A stretch of 64,000 nt of DNA from a virus: the IMG/VR virus record IMGVR_UViG_3300020183_000014, positions 62,001 through 126,000 of that record. One strand, written 5' to 3'. How positions within the stretch are numbered: position 1 is the stretch's first letter; the number at the start of each line of letters is the position of its first letter. The notes under the pieces were generated by a model. That model worked only from the letters and a program-made list of their open reading frames with translations, did no database searches and had not been told where the DNA came from. Both the position numbers and the translations under genes were made by a program. Below are positions 33,958 through 40,507 of this stretch, in pieces.

Positions 33958-34031
33958 GGTCCCTTAGCTCAGTTGGTCAGAGCACCCGACTCATAATCGG
34001 TAGGTCCACGGTTCAAGCCCGTGAGGGACCA
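33958..34031 (+). tRNA. tRNA with CAT anticodon (likely Ile2, else Met)
   Basis: 74 nt. Acceptor GGTCCCT / AGGGACC, D arm GCTC...GAGC, loop CTCATAA (anticodon CAT), T arm CACGG-TTCAAGC-CCGTG, discriminator A. The CGACTCATAATCG anticodon arm and the CCTTAGCTCAG start resemble tRNA-Ile2 (CAT read as AUA after lysidine modification), and AUA is common in this genome. An elongator Met tRNA cannot be excluded. Confidence 0.88.
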
Positions 34032-34036
34032 CGAGA

Positions 34037-34044
34037 TATTTATA
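34037..34044 (+). promoter_or_regulatory. Candidate late-promoter motif TATTTATA
   Basis: Lies 5 bases after the CAT-anticodon tRNA and 13 bases before the ATG at 34058. Confidence 0.35.
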
Positions 34045-34057
34045 TAATAAAAAAATC

Positions 34058-34510
34058 ATGGGAATTGAATTAAAAAAGAAAAAACAACTTATCGAAAGAT
34101 TAAACAAAAGACTCCTATCCGAAGCGGAAATGGAATGTCCTAAAGCAACTCAAGATTTAGAGTTAAATACCAATAATAGAGACAAGTCAATAAAAGCGGA
34201 TTATATAAAATATGGTCCACTTAATATTGACGAACCCGGTGATTATTGGGAAATGGTTGCATCTGATTGGAACACCACTGTTGAAGCTGCTAAAAAATCA
34301 CTATGTGGTAATTGTGTAGCATTTGATATATCACCAAGAATGGATGAGTGTATGCCAGGTTCGGTTTCTGATGATAGTGGTAGATTAGGGTACTGTTGGA
34401 TGCATCACTTTAAATGTCACTCCGCAAGAACATGTAAAACATGGGCAAAAGGTGGTCCAATTACCGAAGATACGGTGTCCTATGAGTGGCAACAAAAAAA
34501 TCAAAAATAA
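34058..34510 (+). CDS. Conserved Cys-rich phage protein
   Basis: A 150-residue protein. The first 30 residues are a Lys-rich helix. The rest carries CGNCVAFD (about 87-94), a Cys in DECMPG, GYCWMHHFKCHSARTC (about 111-126) and KTWAKGGPI, a pattern I recall from cyanophage and other T4-like hypothetical proteins. Six Cys and two His could bind zinc or an iron-sulfur cluster. Function unknown. Confidence 0.65.
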   Translation: MGIELKKKKQLIERLNKRLLSEAEMECPKATQDLELNTNNRDKSIKADYIKYGPLNIDEPGDYWEMVASDWNTTVEAAKKSLCGNCVAFDISPRMDECMPGSVSDDSGRLGYCWMHHFKCHSARTCKTWAKGGPITEDTVSYEWQQKNQK

Positions 34511-34579
34511 TATCAACATGTGGTCGTACCCTTAACTCCAAAACCTATTAAGGAAATCGTTATGGGAAGACCACTCCAA

Positions 34580-34654
34580 GCGGGAGTAGCTCAGTGGTAG
34601 AGCATCGCCTTGCCAAGGCGAGGGCCGTGGGTTCAAATCCCATTTCCCGCTCCA
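34580..34654 (+). tRNA. tRNA-Gly(GCC)
   Basis: 75 nt including an encoded CCA, the only one of the four tRNAs that has it. Acceptor GCGGGAG / TTCCCGC, D arm GCTC...GAGC, anticodon stem TCGCC / GGCGA around TTGCCAA (anticodon GCC), T arm GTGGG-TTCAAAT-CCCAT. It is followed at once by a long hairpin. Confidence 0.92.
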
Positions 34655-34655
34655 A

Positions 34656-34720
34656 GTAGACCTTAAAAAGGGCCCTTCCGTTGCGTACGAAAACGGCTTG
34701 TTGGGCCCGGGTCTACCTTT
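34656..34720 (+). ncRNA. Long hairpin directly after tRNA-Gly
   Basis: GTAGACC (34656-34662) pairs with GGTCTAC (34710-34716); inside, GGGCCC (34670-34675) with GGGCCC (34703-34708) and CCGTT (34678-34682) with AACGG (34692-34696). It starts one base after the encoded CCA and ends in CTTTT. It could be a processing or termination structure or a separate small RNA. Confidence 0.5.
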
Positions 34721-34733
34721 TAAGCGAATATCG

Positions 34734-34756
34734 TATAACCGACATTATCGGTTATA
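34734..34756 (+). repeat. Nine-bp inverted repeat
   Basis: TATAACCGA / TCGGTTATA with a 5-base loop, in the non-coding gap after tRNA-Gly. A T-run is missing, so it is not a classical terminator. Confidence 0.5.
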
Positions 34757-34773
34757 TTAAAGACTACTTGGTA

Positions 34774-34831
34774 GTTATGTGTAATAATTTTCACCAACCC
34801 ACATCAACCCCACAAAATTACTACACATAAC
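34774..34831 (+). repeat. Eighteen-bp inverted repeat with C/A-rich loop
   Basis: The arms 34774-34791 and 34814-34831 pair over 18 positions with one A-C mismatch (GTTATGTGTA... with ...TACACATAAC). The 22-base loop contains only A, C and one T. It lies between tRNA-Gly and the YkuK-like gene. Confidence 0.65.
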
Positions 34832-34872
34832 AAGGTGTTACAGTCGCAAGGGTTCGAGCCCCTCACCTTCCG
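34832..34872 (+). other. tRNA-like 3' fragment
   Basis: AAGGG-TTCGAGC-CCCTC looks like a T arm and is followed by ACCTTCCGCG like an acceptor 3' strand; AAGGTG upstream can pair with CACCTT to form a mini-helix. No D arm or anticodon arm fits in front, so this is a degraded tRNA or a tRNA mimic. Confidence 0.3.
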
Positions 34873-34899
34873 CGGAGTACTTATATATTATAAAATGGT

Positions 34900-35361
34900 A
34901 TGAAAAAATTTAGAACATTGCACGGAACACTCATAACCGACGTTATAGGTTACATCAAAGATTATTTGGTGGATAAAAACGATATTGAAATATTGATTGG
35001 TTCGGATTCACAATCATTTAGTAATTCTAAAACAGTTTACGGGGTGGTTATTGCTCTTTACACAAAAGGTAAGGGTGCTCACGTATTGTGTACTAAAGAC
35101 ACAATACCATTTGAAAAAGATACGTCAAGTAGACTAATGACTGAAGTGTGGAAGGCGGTTGAAGTTGCTGAACACTTGAGAAACAATGGTTTACCAAAAG
35201 TCACTTGGATTGATATTGACCTTAATCCTGACCCAAAATACAAATCAAATAAGGTTTTAAGACAAGCCGTTGGTTTGGTTGAGGGTATGGGGTATAAAGT
35301 GAGATACAAACACGCGGGGGCTATGATGACCTACAGCGCGAATCATTTGGTGAGGATTTAA
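34900..35361 (+). CDS. YkuK-like RNase H-fold protein (DUF458)
   Basis: A 153-residue protein with the YkuK/DUF458 pattern: ILIGSDSQSF (31-40, first acidic strand), YGVVIALYTKGKGAHVL, a helix with Thr-Glu-Val, WIDIDLNPDPKYKS (about 107-120) and a late AMMTYSANH segment. The Asp residues are arranged as in RNase H folds, so a nuclease or RNA-binding role is likely, but the target in bacteria is not established. It lies between the tRNA region and the strong promoter of the TerD-domain gene. Confidence 0.7.
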   Translation: MKKFRTLHGTLITDVIGYIKDYLVDKNDIEILIGSDSQSFSNSKTVYGVVIALYTKGKGAHVLCTKDTIPFEKDTSSRLMTEVWKAVEVAEHLRNNGLPKVTWIDIDLNPDPKYKSNKVLRQAVGLVEGMGYKVRYKHAGAMMTYSANHLVRI

Positions 35362-35391
35362 AAATTTTTTTTAATTTTTTTTAAAAAAAAC

Positions 35392-35422
35392 TTTGTTTTT
35401 ACAAAAAGTTTATATATCTTTG
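35392..35422 (+). promoter_or_regulatory. Strong Bacteroidota-type promoter
   Basis: TTTG (35392-35395), 19-base spacer, TATCTTTG (35415-35422): both elements match the consensus exactly. It lies 37 bases before the TerD-domain gene. Confidence 0.75.
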
Positions 35423-35458
35423 TACCATTACAATAAATTACAACATTAATACGACATT

Positions 35459-37531
35459 ATGACAACAAGGAATTTAGTTGCGTTTCAAAAAGGTTTGGTC
35501 TGTTCACCAAACGACGGTCAAGATAATAGAATCGCGGTAGCAACCGTTCAATCCCACTTAATGCAATGGGGTTACATGTTAGACGAAGATGCTTTCTTCG
35601 CGTTGTCCAAATCAGAATTATCGTTTATTCAAAACTTCAATCATGAAGTATTGAATCATTTGAAAAATGTAATGGGTGGTAATCGTAATTACCAACCCCT
35701 ATATAAGAATTTCCCACAAGAAGTGATGGTTATGTCCGACTTCGAATTATACATGAACGCAATCTTGCATTATTGGAGTAATGGTCAATGGGAACCATCA
35801 ACCCACACTTACGAAAAAGAAATCAAGTTTGAAAAAATTAAATACAACTTGATTAAGTATGGTACCTCTGATAGATTCTCAAAAATTTTCACTGACTTAG
35901 TGTCAATCAACACATCATTAACCCCCCAAGACCTTGAGATTGTTAAGTGGTTTGTATCAAGTGGTGAAACATTGATTTTCCCTGACACAATTCCTTTCAA
36001 AGAGAATTTGTGTACACTTGCGGGAATGGGAATCGAGGGACTTCCAGTAAAGACTTCAACCGACGTGTTAAGAATAGCCGTTCATCTTTCAGGTGGAGAC
36101 ATTAGTTTACCTAAAGTTCCTGAAAAGGAAATTAGACTAAACAGATGGTCTACCGATAAAGGAGTAAATCCCGAAAGAGAAAAGTTTAAATTCAAGAAAT
36201 TCACTCGTAAAGAGAGGAAGTACATCTTGAATTTACTTGAGAACACAAACTGTGACCCAAGAGAAATGGTTTTAAGAGACCAACGATGGGTTCGTTTAGG
36301 TGAAATCTTACACCCGGGTGAGTATAAAAACCAATTCCCTAAATCTTTTGATGCGTTCAACAAGATTAGAAACGAGAAAGTAAAATCTTGGTTCTCCCTT
36401 GTAGATGAGGGATTCAAAAAAAGTTTGGAGAATGGTTTGAGAGTATTGTCTCAAAGACCCGGTGAATTCTCTCGTCGATTAGATTGGTTGGTTCGTACAT
36501 ATCCACAAGATATTGAAACAATTATGAAATTATTCGGAGAAGCGGTAAAAGGTACATCAAACAAAGTATTGTTTGAGGTTTACACTCACTTTGAAGGTCG
36601 TACTGAACCTAAAACAAATAGGTCAGTTATGATTAAAGGAGCGAGAAAACGTACCGAATTACCATCACTACAAGCAATCCCTAAAGAGATTGTGGAAACC
36701 ATCCACTCTAAATTATTCGAAACTCTTAGAGATAAGTTTTCGGTAATGGATTCTTTAGGTAACTGTTGGATTGATGAGGAATTAAAAAAGATTCCTTTAC
36801 CAACCAACATGAGAAGTATGAACTTCTCAACTAAACCTACCATCAGAGGTCAACGAGTTCCGCTCGATAACCCCGATGCAAAAGTTATCAGACCATTTAT
36901 TCATTGGATGGATAAACGTGGTTCTGAAGACTTGGATTTAAGTGTTACGTTTGTTGGTGAAAAAGTGTCAGAAGTACTATCTTTCAGTAACTTGAGAGTT
37001 GGTAACTCTGTTCACTCGGGGGACGTGAGACATAGACAGGGTCCTTGTGCGGAGTACATCGACATCGATATTCAAGATGGATTAAATCGTGGATTCAAGT
37101 ACGCGGTTATTGACGTAAGAAACTTCAATGGCGGTAGTTTAAGTTCACTTGAAACATCCTTTGGTATCATGGAGAGAGAACATCCTGAATCAAACACGAC
37201 ATGGTTACCTGAGACAATTTCAAATTGTCAATCATTAGAATCTGAGTCGTCAAACACTTTGATTGCAATTATTGACTTAGAAACCAAAGAGTACATCATG
37301 TTGGACATTGATTCAAGTGGTTTTGTAACCGCGAGGAGCGACTTCAATAACACCTTTAAAGTAATTCAACAATACGCTGAATTACCAAAAGTAAGTGTTT
37401 ATGACCTTATTCTTCTACACGTAGAAGGTCGAGGAAAACAAGTTACCCTTGACGAGAATGTGGATACACATTTCAAGTACGAGGACTTCTGTTACTCTTA
37501 TGAAGAGACAGGTAAATTGATGGGTGTCTAA
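35459..37531 (+). CDS. TerD-domain protein (Ter stress-system related)
   Basis: A 690-residue protein. Residues about 475-640 match the TerD-type beta sandwich found in MXAN_6230/SCO0854-like proteins: HWMDKRGSEDLDLSV, a Ser-Asn-Leu-Arg strand, VHSGDV, CAEYIDIDI and a KYAVIDVRNFNGG strand, where the DLDLS acidic residues bind calcium in TerD. The long N-terminal part is helical and without recognised motif. Such proteins occur with Ter genes tied to tellurite, phage and stress resistance. Codon use is more C/G-ending than its neighbours and the promoter is perfect, so it is probably made in large amounts. A structured non-coding region follows. Confidence 0.65.
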   Translation: MTTRNLVAFQKGLVCSPNDGQDNRIAVATVQSHLMQWGYMLDEDAFFALSKSELSFIQNFNHEVLNHLKNVMGGNRNYQPLYKNFPQEVMVMSDFELYMNAILHYWSNGQWEPSTHTYEKEIKFEKIKYNLIKYGTSDRFSKIFTDLVSINTSLTPQDLEIVKWFVSSGETLIFPDTIPFKENLCTLAGMGIEGLPVKTSTDVLRIAVHLSGGDISLPKVPEKEIRLNRWSTDKGVNPEREKFKFKKFTRKERKYILNLLENTNCDPREMVLRDQRWVRLGEILHPGEYKNQFPKSFDAFNKIRNEKVKSWFSLVDEGFKKSLENGLRVLSQRPGEFSRRLDWLVRTYPQDIETIMKLFGEAVKGTSNKVLFEVYTHFEGRTEPKTNRSVMIKGARKRTELPSLQAIPKEIVETIHSKLFETLRDKFSVMDSLGNCWIDEELKKIPLPTNMRSMNFSTKPTIRGQRVPLDNPDAKVIRPFIHWMDKRGSEDLDLSVTFVGEKVSEVLSFSNLRVGNSVHSGDVRHRQGPCAEYIDIDIQDGLNRGFKYAVIDVRNFNGGSLSSLETSFGIMEREHPESNTTWLPETISNCQSLESESSNTLIAIIDLETKEYIMLDIDSSGFVTARSDFNNTFKVIQQYAELPKVSVYDLILLHVEGRGKQVTLDENVDTHFKYEDFCYSYEETGKLMGV

Positions 37532-37542
37532 ACTCACCCATT

Positions 37543-37554
37543 AGTTCTTTGAAA
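37543..37554 (+). promoter_or_regulatory. boxA-like element
   Basis: AGTTCTTTGAAA, 11 bases after the TerD-domain gene and just before a structured region. Core TTCTTTGA is shared with the sites before tRNA-Leu and tmRNA. Confidence 0.4.
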
Positions 37555-37780
37555 TATTATATGTGGCTATGTGAGCCATTGAGAGGATAGTCAACTGACC
37601 ATCACATCAAACCACGGAGTGGTTCTGTTTTGGTCCTTAGCGGTGACAAAAGTATCAATGCAAACGTCTTACTTCTAACAAACAACTATCAGATACGAAA
37701 ACCAGACACACAATTTCCACATAACTTCTTAGACGGCTATGTATTGGGTTACTTCTGCTAGGGGACTAATGTCCCCCCTT
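37555..37780 (+). ncRNA. Candidate structured non-coding RNA
   Basis: Nothing coding is visible in 37532-38019. The first half can fold into nested helices: TATGTGG (37560-37566) with CCACATA (37717-37723), GATAGT with ACTATC inside, hairpins AACCAC / GTGGTT and TTTTG / CAAAA within. A terminator-like GGGGAC-TAAT-GTCCCC follows at 37761-37776. A boxA-like site precedes it. No known RNA family is recognised. Confidence 0.45.
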
Positions 37781-37857
37781 CTATAACAATTATATGTTAC
37801 ATTACCCGTACTTTTTCCGTCAATCATATTGAGTGGCTATCTATCAACTTACTTCTA
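37735..37857 (+). repeat. Imperfect direct repeat GGCTAT-N8-TTACTTCT
   Basis: Two copies with identical spacing start exactly 100 bases apart (37735 and 37835). A third GGCTAT is at 37565 and a third TTACTTCT at 37669. They lie in the non-coding region between the TerD-domain gene and the next gene. Confidence 0.55.
37761..37780 (+). terminator. Terminator-like hairpin
   Basis: GGGGAC / GTCCCC with a TAAT loop, identical in core to the capsid terminator, but followed only by CCTTCT, so it may be weak. Confidence 0.5.
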
Positions 37858-38019
37858 AATTTTAAGCAAAAAATCAAAAATTAGTTGTAGTCTTTCCACT
37901 TTTAAAACACACATGGATATGTGTTCAGTTATTTCTACTTTGACCGATAATCAAAACAATTATTGACACAGTTTCCATTTTTTAAAAACAACAAAATAAA
38001 TAACATAAAAACAACAATT

Positions 38020-38466
38020 ATGGCAACAAAAACAACTGACCAGAAAGTAAAAGAACTATTCGATTTAGTTCAAAGTAAAAAATTAGCAATTGAAAAAGCT
38101 GAAAGACCTTGTTGGAAAACCAGCGGTAACTTTGGTTATTCAGCGAATTCCGCACATGACAGGACATCAATTCCAACTATCACAGATGTACGTAAAATCG
38201 TAGAGATGTACGCATTTCTGATGGAAAGAAAAGATAAATCCGAAACCGCAGCCAAAGAACTTGGCGTAAACTACAAATTCACATGGTTAGGATTTACTGT
38301 CGATGAATGGAAAGATGATTTTCAAACAAGAGTAAATCAAATTTTAATTCAAGAAAAACGTAAAGAACTTTCTGAAATTGAATCTCGTTTGAATTCATTA
38401 ATTTCACCCGAGATAAGAGTACAAATGGAATTGGAAGCAATCACGGAGTTACTTAACGAAAAGTAA
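38020..38466 (+). CDS. Hypothetical protein after the TerD-domain gene
   Basis: I start at the ATG at 38020 (148 residues); an earlier in-frame ATG at 37963 would add 19 residues of non-coding-like sequence. The protein is helical and charged, with a basic N-terminal helix, a CWKTSGNFGYSANSAHD loop (about 31-47), and a C-terminal coiled-coil helix (about 105-148). Not recognised. Being the next gene after the TerD-domain gene on the same strand, it could work with it, but 488 bases separate the two. Confidence 0.55.
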   Translation: MATKTTDQKVKELFDLVQSKKLAIEKAERPCWKTSGNFGYSANSAHDRTSIPTITDVRKIVEMYAFLMERKDKSETAAKELGVNYKFTWLGFTVDEWKDDFQTRVNQILIQEKRKELSEIESRLNSLISPEIRVQMELEAITELLNEK

Positions 38467-38523
38467 TTTCTTGGTTTTTTAAACCAAGTGGTGGAGTCGA
38501 ACCGAGAAACCGGTCGTCCTAAA

Positions 38524-38552
38524 AAGGGGTTGGGTGACTAACCCCTTCTTTT
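38524..38552 (+). terminator. Rho-independent terminator
   Basis: AAGGGGTT / AACCCCTT stem with an 8-base loop and CTTTTTT after it. A second hairpin (CTTGGTTT / AAACCAAG) lies at 38470-38488 just after the stop. Confidence 0.8.
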
Positions 38553-38582
38553 TTAAACATATTTTTTGATATATTTACAAAT

Positions 38583-39302
38583 ATGAGAATAGTATGTATT
38601 TCTGACACCCACTCTTTACACAATGGTATGTTGTATAACATACCACAGGGAGATATTTTGATACACTCAGGAGATTGCACAAATGTCGGACGACAAAATG
38701 ATGTTCGTGATTTTATTAATTGGTTTCAAAATATACAAGGATTTACCCATAAAATTTTCATTGCAGGTAACCACGATTTTGCGTTTCAAAGAAAACCAAC
38801 ATGGTTAAATCTTTACATAGACCCATCAATTCTCACAGAAAATAATGTTACTTATTTGGAAGATGGTGAGTTGGAAATTATTAGTTCAGAATTCTCAAGA
38901 CCAATAAAAATTTATGGTTCTCCATGGCAACCTGAATTTTTTGATTGGGCATTTAATTTACCAAGAAACGGTGAGGTGTTAAAAGAAAAATGGGACTCAA
39001 TCCCAAATAATACCGATATCTTAATAACACATGGTCCACCACATGGAATTAGAGATTTTACACCCAATAATTTACAGGTCGGATGTGAACTTTTAAGAGA
39101 GCGTGTTGAAGTTTTAAAACCACTTTTACATGTTTTTGGTCACATACATGGTGCATATGGTGTTGCAATGATTGGCGATACAGTATTTGCTAACGCATCA
39201 ACTTGTACAGAAAGGTATCGACCAATAAATAAACCATTAGTTTTTGATTTAATCGAAAATGATGGTATATTTACAATAAATTATATAGACGAAGAAAATT
39301 AA
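38583..39302 (+). CDS. Metallophosphoesterase
   Basis: A 239-residue calcineurin-like phosphoesterase with all metal motifs: ISDTH (6-10), SGDCTN (30-35), GNHDF (61-65), THGPPHG (about 154-160) and FGHIHGAYG (about 184-192). It is close to the UPF0046/MPPED type of small enzymes, whose substrates include cyclic nucleotides or phosphodiesters. It lies right upstream of tmRNA and may act in nucleotide or RNA-end metabolism. Confidence 0.88.
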   Translation: MRIVCISDTHSLHNGMLYNIPQGDILIHSGDCTNVGRQNDVRDFINWFQNIQGFTHKIFIAGNHDFAFQRKPTWLNLYIDPSILTENNVTYLEDGELEIISSEFSRPIKIYGSPWQPEFFDWAFNLPRNGEVLKEKWDSIPNNTDILITHGPPHGIRDFTPNNLQVGCELLRERVEVLKPLLHVFGHIHGAYGVAMIGDTVFANASTCTERYRPINKPLVFDLIENDGIFTINYIDEEN

Positions 39303-39303
39303 C

Positions 39304-39311
39304 TATCTTTG
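39304..39311 (+). promoter_or_regulatory. Promoter -7 element before tmRNA
   Basis: TATCTTTG, a perfect TANNTTTG, 18 bases before the mature 5' end of tmRNA. The -33 position lacks a clear TTTG. Confidence 0.5.
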
Positions 39312-39314
39312 TCT

Positions 39315-39326
39315 TGTTCTTTGACT
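39315..39326 (+). promoter_or_regulatory. boxA-like element before tmRNA
   Basis: TGTTCTTTGACT, 11 of 12 bases identical to the site before tRNA-Leu, ending 3 bases before the tmRNA acceptor stem. Confidence 0.5.
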
Positions 39327-39422
39327 TATGGGGGTGTATGGAATTGATTGGCGTTGATATGGTAAATGGGCACGTAGTCGGATGTCATCTACGACTTTAA
39401 TCCACGGTGGTAAATTTTAAAC

Positions 39423-39485
39423 GGCAACGTTTATAACCAAATGGAAGTAGCAGGTCTTCTTGCGACTTCTAAAGTTGCAGCCTAA
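39423..39485 (+). other. tmRNA tag reading frame
   Basis: Following the Bacteroidota layout (AAAC then GGC as first tag codon), the frame reads Gly-Asn-Val-Tyr-Asn-Gln-Met-Glu-Val-Ala-Gly-Leu-Leu-Ala-Thr-Ser-Lys-Val-Ala-Ala then TAA. Twenty residues is about double the usual GENNYALAA-type tag; the Ala-Ala end needed by Clp proteases is kept. The exact resume codon is inferred. Confidence 0.7.
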
Positions 39486-39693
39486 TTGGTTGTAACTAAC
39501 GGGTCGACGGACAGATAACCTTGGAACAGAAGTCCTTGTAGGGTGTGGTTTCTATCCTAAAAGAAACAAAGTGGAAGATTAGTTCTCAGTAAACCGAACC
39601 ACTTTAAAATAAGGGAATTGTGAATTTCGGAGTATTAGAAAATACTGTCCTAAACGTGTAGTCCATTTATTGTATTGCGAGCAAGACGCGGGT

Positions 39694-39886
39694 TTTTAAT
39701 CGAGCCCCTTCATATCGTGAGATATGTCGAAAATCGGATGAACTCAGGGGAAGTCTTTTAGATAATCCTGAGCCAAGCCTGATAGGAACAGGAAGGTGCA
39801 GAGACTAGTGGGTGATAGACGCTTCTATCGTAATACCACATTAGCGTCCGACATCTCGTTGAGATGATGATATAGTCCAATAATTG
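39694..39886 (+). ncRNA. Group I intron in the tmRNA T-loop
   Basis: 193 bases. The upstream exon ends in T (39693) and the intron in G (39886), as group I introns require. P1 forms from GGGT and GCCC (39704-39707). P2 is CATATC-GTGA-GATATG (39711-39726). The core is clear: AATCCTGAGCCAAGC (39764-39778), GTGCAGAGACTA (39796-39807) and GATATAGTCC (39869-39878), with GACTA / TAGTC forming P7. No protein is encoded inside. Confidence 0.88.
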
Positions 39887-39909
39887 TCGAAACCCGCCAC
39901 CTCCACATT

Positions 39910-39942
39910 AAAGGGAACCTCAAAAGGGTTCCCTTTTATTTT
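39910..39942. terminator. Terminator shared by tmRNA and the convergent HNH gene
   Basis: AAAGGGAACC / GGTTCCCTTT stem followed by TATTTTTAATT on the plus strand. The HNH stop codon lies in the loop. Confidence 0.85.
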
Positions 39943-40441
39943 TAATTAAAATACTAATTAATTCATGAATATACGCATCATCCATTTCATTTTTCATCCA
40001 ATTAATTGCCCTTGAAACCCATCTAACATTTCCTTTAACATAACCTAATTTATTATCTATCCTATCTAAAGACGCAGAATATATTGGATTCTTTTTTATT
40101 TTGGTATATGATGACAACTCTAATTTTATACCACTGAATGGACAAATTCCATTTTGTAAAACCCATTGATTAGACAAATCTTCAATAGTTAAATCAATAA
40201 TTTGATTTCTTTTTTTAATATTTCTAAAATGATATTTGAATTTTGAATATTCCCCACCTCTATTATTTGAGTGTCTTTGTATATCGTATCGATTTTTAAC
40301 GTTTAATAAATTTTTAGTATTGTTAATACCAACACAATTTCTTGAACAAAAATTAGGTCTATTTAATTTTTTATTACGATTTAATTCAGAATTTGATTTT
40401 TCAAATTCAATCCCACAGCTTGAACAAATACATTTTCCCAT
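39920..40441 (-). CDS. HNH endonuclease
   Basis: A 173-residue protein with an N-terminal zinc finger CICSSCGIEFEK (4-15) paired with FCSRNC (31-36), and a C-terminal HNH-like/endonuclease VII-like half: NGICPFSGIKL (about 97-107), SLDRIDNKLGYVKGNVRWVS (about 124-143) and a helix. The Leu-Asp-Arg-Ile-Asp and Gly-Asn-Val-x-Trp-Val motifs are typical of phage homing HNH nucleases. It lies 15 bases after the intron-containing tmRNA, in opposite orientation, and may mobilise that intron. Confidence 0.8.
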   Translation of the reverse strand: MGKCICSSCGIEFEKSNSELNRNKKLNRPNFCSRNCVGINNTKNLLNVKNRYDIQRHSNNRGGEYSKFKYHFRNIKKRNQIIDLTIEDLSNQWVLQNGICPFSGIKLELSSYTKIKKNPIYSASLDRIDNKLGYVKGNVRWVSRAINWMKNEMDDAYIHELISILIKNKREPF

Positions 40442-40454
40442 TTTATTACTTTAT

Positions 40455-40462
40455 TATAAATA
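40455..40462 (-). promoter_or_regulatory. Candidate late promoter for the HNH gene
   Basis: TATTTATA on the coding strand, 13 bases before the HNH ATG. Confidence 0.35.
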
Positions 40463-40507
40463 TGGAGATAATGGGAAAAGTATGGAGGTGTTACTAATTA
40501 AATAATA

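Larger units (their letters stand above)
39330..39905 (+). ncRNA. ssrA: tmRNA interrupted by a group I intron
   Basis: Rescues stalled ribosomes and tags the unfinished protein. The 7-bp acceptor stem is GGGGGTG (39330-39336) with CACCTCC (39898-39904), discriminator A at 39905 and no encoded CCA. The T stem GCGGG (39688-39692) / CCCGC (39893-39897) closes a loop that becomes TTCGAAA once 193 bases of intron are removed. The spliced RNA would be 383 nt, a normal tmRNA length. The tag frame starts near GGC (39423) and ends with TAA (39483-39485). Bases after the tag pair back with it (GTTTATAACCAA with TTGGTTGTAAC), as in other tmRNAs. Confidence 0.9.

Noticed and set aside
34832-34872. A complete fifth tRNA
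   Set aside because: Only a T arm and acceptor-like 3' strand are present; no D arm, anticodon arm or matching 5' acceptor strand fits upstream.
37963-38019. Upstream start for the gene at 38020
   Set aside because: The added 19 codons are A/T-only leader-like sequence; the ATG at 38020 follows the A-rich leader usual in this phage.
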